From: Gudongella sp049310905
GTDB lineage: Bacteria; Bacillota; Clostridia; Tissierellales; Tissierellaceae
DNA length: 64,000 bases
Direction of reading: 5' to 3'
Assembly: GCF_049310905.1 (NCBI RefSeq)
Contig: NZ_JBMEMN010000002.1
Coordinates: 111,143-175,142 of the forward strand
Every line of letters starts with the position of its first letter. Position 1 is the first letter of the stretch. A model generated the notes under the pieces. That model did no database searches. It worked only from the letters and a program-made list of their open reading frames with translations, and was not told the origin of the DNA. Shown piece after piece: positions 63,088 to 64,000 of this stretch. A program made the position numbers and the translations under genes.

Positions 63088-63630
63088 TTATCTTGGTGTA
63101 AACTTGCTTCTAGGATGGACCAAAGCAAATGCTACGTATTCTCCTTCCTCTACTGGCATCAGTACAAGCAACAGATCAGCCTCTGCTTCTACTCCTTCCT
63201 CGTATGTGAATGCTATAACTCCATCTGTCTCACTGGCATCCTCAAGGACTCTCAATCCCTCTGTGTTGTAATCCAGTATCTTATCCGCAAGCTCCTGGAA
63301 AGTATCCTGGATATACAGGTCATCAAATATGTCCTCGAAAGTTCCACCATACTCATAATAATGTAGCTCCTCATAGAACATATCCATCAAATAACCTTCT
63401 CCGCCATCAAGTACTAGAACAATTAGCGGATATGGAAGATCTAAAGCTCCAAGATCATCCTGATAATCATAGGGATTCTCCTCTGAGAATGTTATGATGA
63501 CTATCTCATTCTCCAATCCATTCTCTGGCTGATTGTAGATATTTAGACCATACCCCGTCACAACAGCCTCAACATCACCTTCAGACATTTCAATATCAAA
63601 TTCTGTCATAAAAATCTCAAGCAAATCATC
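63088..63630 (-). CDS. Putative alternative 3' exon 4: unknown acidic domain
   Basis: A ~180-residue acidic segment: 'LEIFMTEFDIEMSEGDVEAV', 'NEIVIITFSEENPYDYQDDL', 'YPLIVLVLDGGEGYLMDMFY', ending 'LVHPRSKFTPR'. No signal peptide or family recognised. An internal ATG exists soon after the junction but lacks a ribosome site. The open frame extends back to a GTG at 63747 through the intron-like segment. Confidence 0.5.
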   Translation of the reverse strand, partial: DDLLEIFMTEFDIEMSEGDVEAVVTGYGLNIYNQPENGLENEIVIITFSEENPYDYQDDLGALDLPYPLIVLVLDGGEGYLMDMFYEELHYYEYGGTFEDIFDDLYIQDTFQELADKILDYNTEGLRVLEDASETDGVIAFTYEEGVEAEADLLLVLMPVEEGEYVAFALVHPRSKFTPR

Positions 63631-63817
63631 ATCCCTGACTATCCCCTTTGGGATTTCGTCCAGGTCCACACCGCACGTGCGACTTTCACCGCATACGGCG
63701 TTCCATCGATAATAGCATGGTAGATCGATACCCCCATATCGATTCACACTTTAATACTATCAAGCGTTAATGGTATATGTCAATAAGGTGTGTTTTGTCT
63801 TGGCACTACTTGTGACA
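63626..63817 (-). ncRNA. Group II intron DV-DVI repeat, copy 4
   Basis: A 192-bp unit nearly identical to copy 2: TTGACA (63783-63778), 18 bases, TAGTAT (63759-63754), hairpin ATCGATA-TGGGGG-TATCGAT, domain V at 63704-63666 and domain VI. In domain VI the outer stem reads CCTGG/TCAGG, where A-T has become a G-T wobble. The 5' limit is set by the last shared block TGTCAC. Confidence 0.8.
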
Positions 63818-63954
63818 GCACAGGTAAGAAGACGAGTGAAACGTCCGAGACCACTGAAAAAGTCTACTTTTTAAACCAAGATTAAATCAAATTTTACTCT
63901 TTTGGTAAGCATATCGAAAATGATTAAGGGAAAATTGAATTTTGTCAATAATTT

Positions 63955-63980
63955 AGAGGATAGTATTGCTGCTATCCTCT
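63955..63980 (-). terminator. Terminator of a unit lying beyond the right edge
   Basis: AGAGGATAG and its complement form a 9-bp stem with an 8-base loop, followed by AAATTATTG on the minus strand. By analogy with the four units it ends another exon unit or the main gene starting right of base 64000. Confidence 0.7.
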
Positions 63981-64000
63981 TTAAATTAACTGCAATTGCA

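Noticed and set aside
61623..63747. Shared leader 'MNRYGGID...YYRWNAVCGESRT' as a genuine protein domain
   Set aside because: It is the translation of intron domain V and its upstream hairpin, starts at a GTG without ribosome binding site, and is frame-broken in copy 1 while RNA pairing is kept.
60847..63980. Integron-type gene cassette array
   Set aside because: No attC-like sites with R/L boxes and no integrase; the repeated element is a group II intron end. IIC introns near attC sites are known, but nothing here supports attC.
1..64000. CRISPR array, tRNA or rRNA genes, replication origin
   Set aside because: No regularly spaced repeats of 24-40 bases with unique spacers, no cloverleaf or rRNA signature, and no DnaA-box cluster were noticed on either strand.

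Overview
The window is low-GC, densely packed DNA most consistent with an anaerobic, Gram-positive, S-layer-bearing member of the Clostridia. The reasons are an SLH-domain protein, a glutamate-synthase-linked [FeFe] hydrogenase, strong GGAGG ribosome binding sites with frequent TTG/GTG starts, and purC-F-B-A gene order. No rRNA or tRNA gene is visible, so the genus is not claimed.

Layout. (1) 1-3.3 kb: minus-strand signalling genes (membrane protein fragment, HD-GYP phosphodiesterase, partner protein). (2) 3.7-24.7 kb: an accessory, defence-type island. It holds a relict AAA ATPase, an AbiE-like type IV toxin-antitoxin pair with a repeated operator-like motif and a relict second antitoxin, an AlbA_2 regulator, a toxin-antitoxin-SecB chaperone operon resembling CmdTAC, a Gabija-like OLD nuclease/UvrD helicase pair, galU, two related SEC-C-family genes separated by a DDE transposase, and an unassigned operon of membrane, zinc-cysteine and HEPN-like genes. 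(3) 25.4-47.5 kb: a large minus-strand surface polysaccharide locus. It encodes a winged-helix/Rossmann regulator, an initiating sugar transferase, CapE-F-G-type UDP-L-FucNAc synthesis, several glycosyltransferases, Wzy-like and Wzx-like proteins, Ugd, a broken pyruvyltransferase, and a complete set for a CDP-3,6-dideoxyhexose, probably CDP-L-ascarylose. (4) 47.7-49.2 kb: a sigma-factor relict and an SLH-domain surface protein. (5) 49.3-54.1 kb: the purCFBA operon. (6) 54.5-60.8 kb: a GltD/NuoF-like flavoprotein plus [FeFe] hydrogenase and a NitT/TauT-like ABC transporter, diverging from purC. (7) 60.8-64 kb: the most unusual region.

The unusual region, read on the minus strand, is four tandem units of about 0.75 kb. 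Each has a nearly identical ~192-bp segment containing a group II intron domain V (IIC-like, CGC triad) and domain VI, then a different ORF resembling an extracellular domain without signal peptide, then an intrinsic terminator. The ORFs differ completely but enter at the same phase relative to the end of domain VI. One copy has a 1-bp insertion that breaks reading through the intron part while leaving exon phase intact. Substitutions among copies largely keep the RNA stems. This resembles the described alternative splicing of a group II intron in a Clostridium tetani surface-layer gene, where repeated DV-DVI copies precede alternative 3' exons. Here the copies look IIC-like and each carries a promoter-like sequence just upstream of domain V plus its own terminator, so trans-splicing of separately transcribed exon cassettes is a further possibility. 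The 5' exon and intron domains I-IV are not in the window and, if the model holds, should lie beyond base 64000 or elsewhere in the genome.

All coordinates come from reading the sequence. Family names rest on motifs and architecture, not on database searches.
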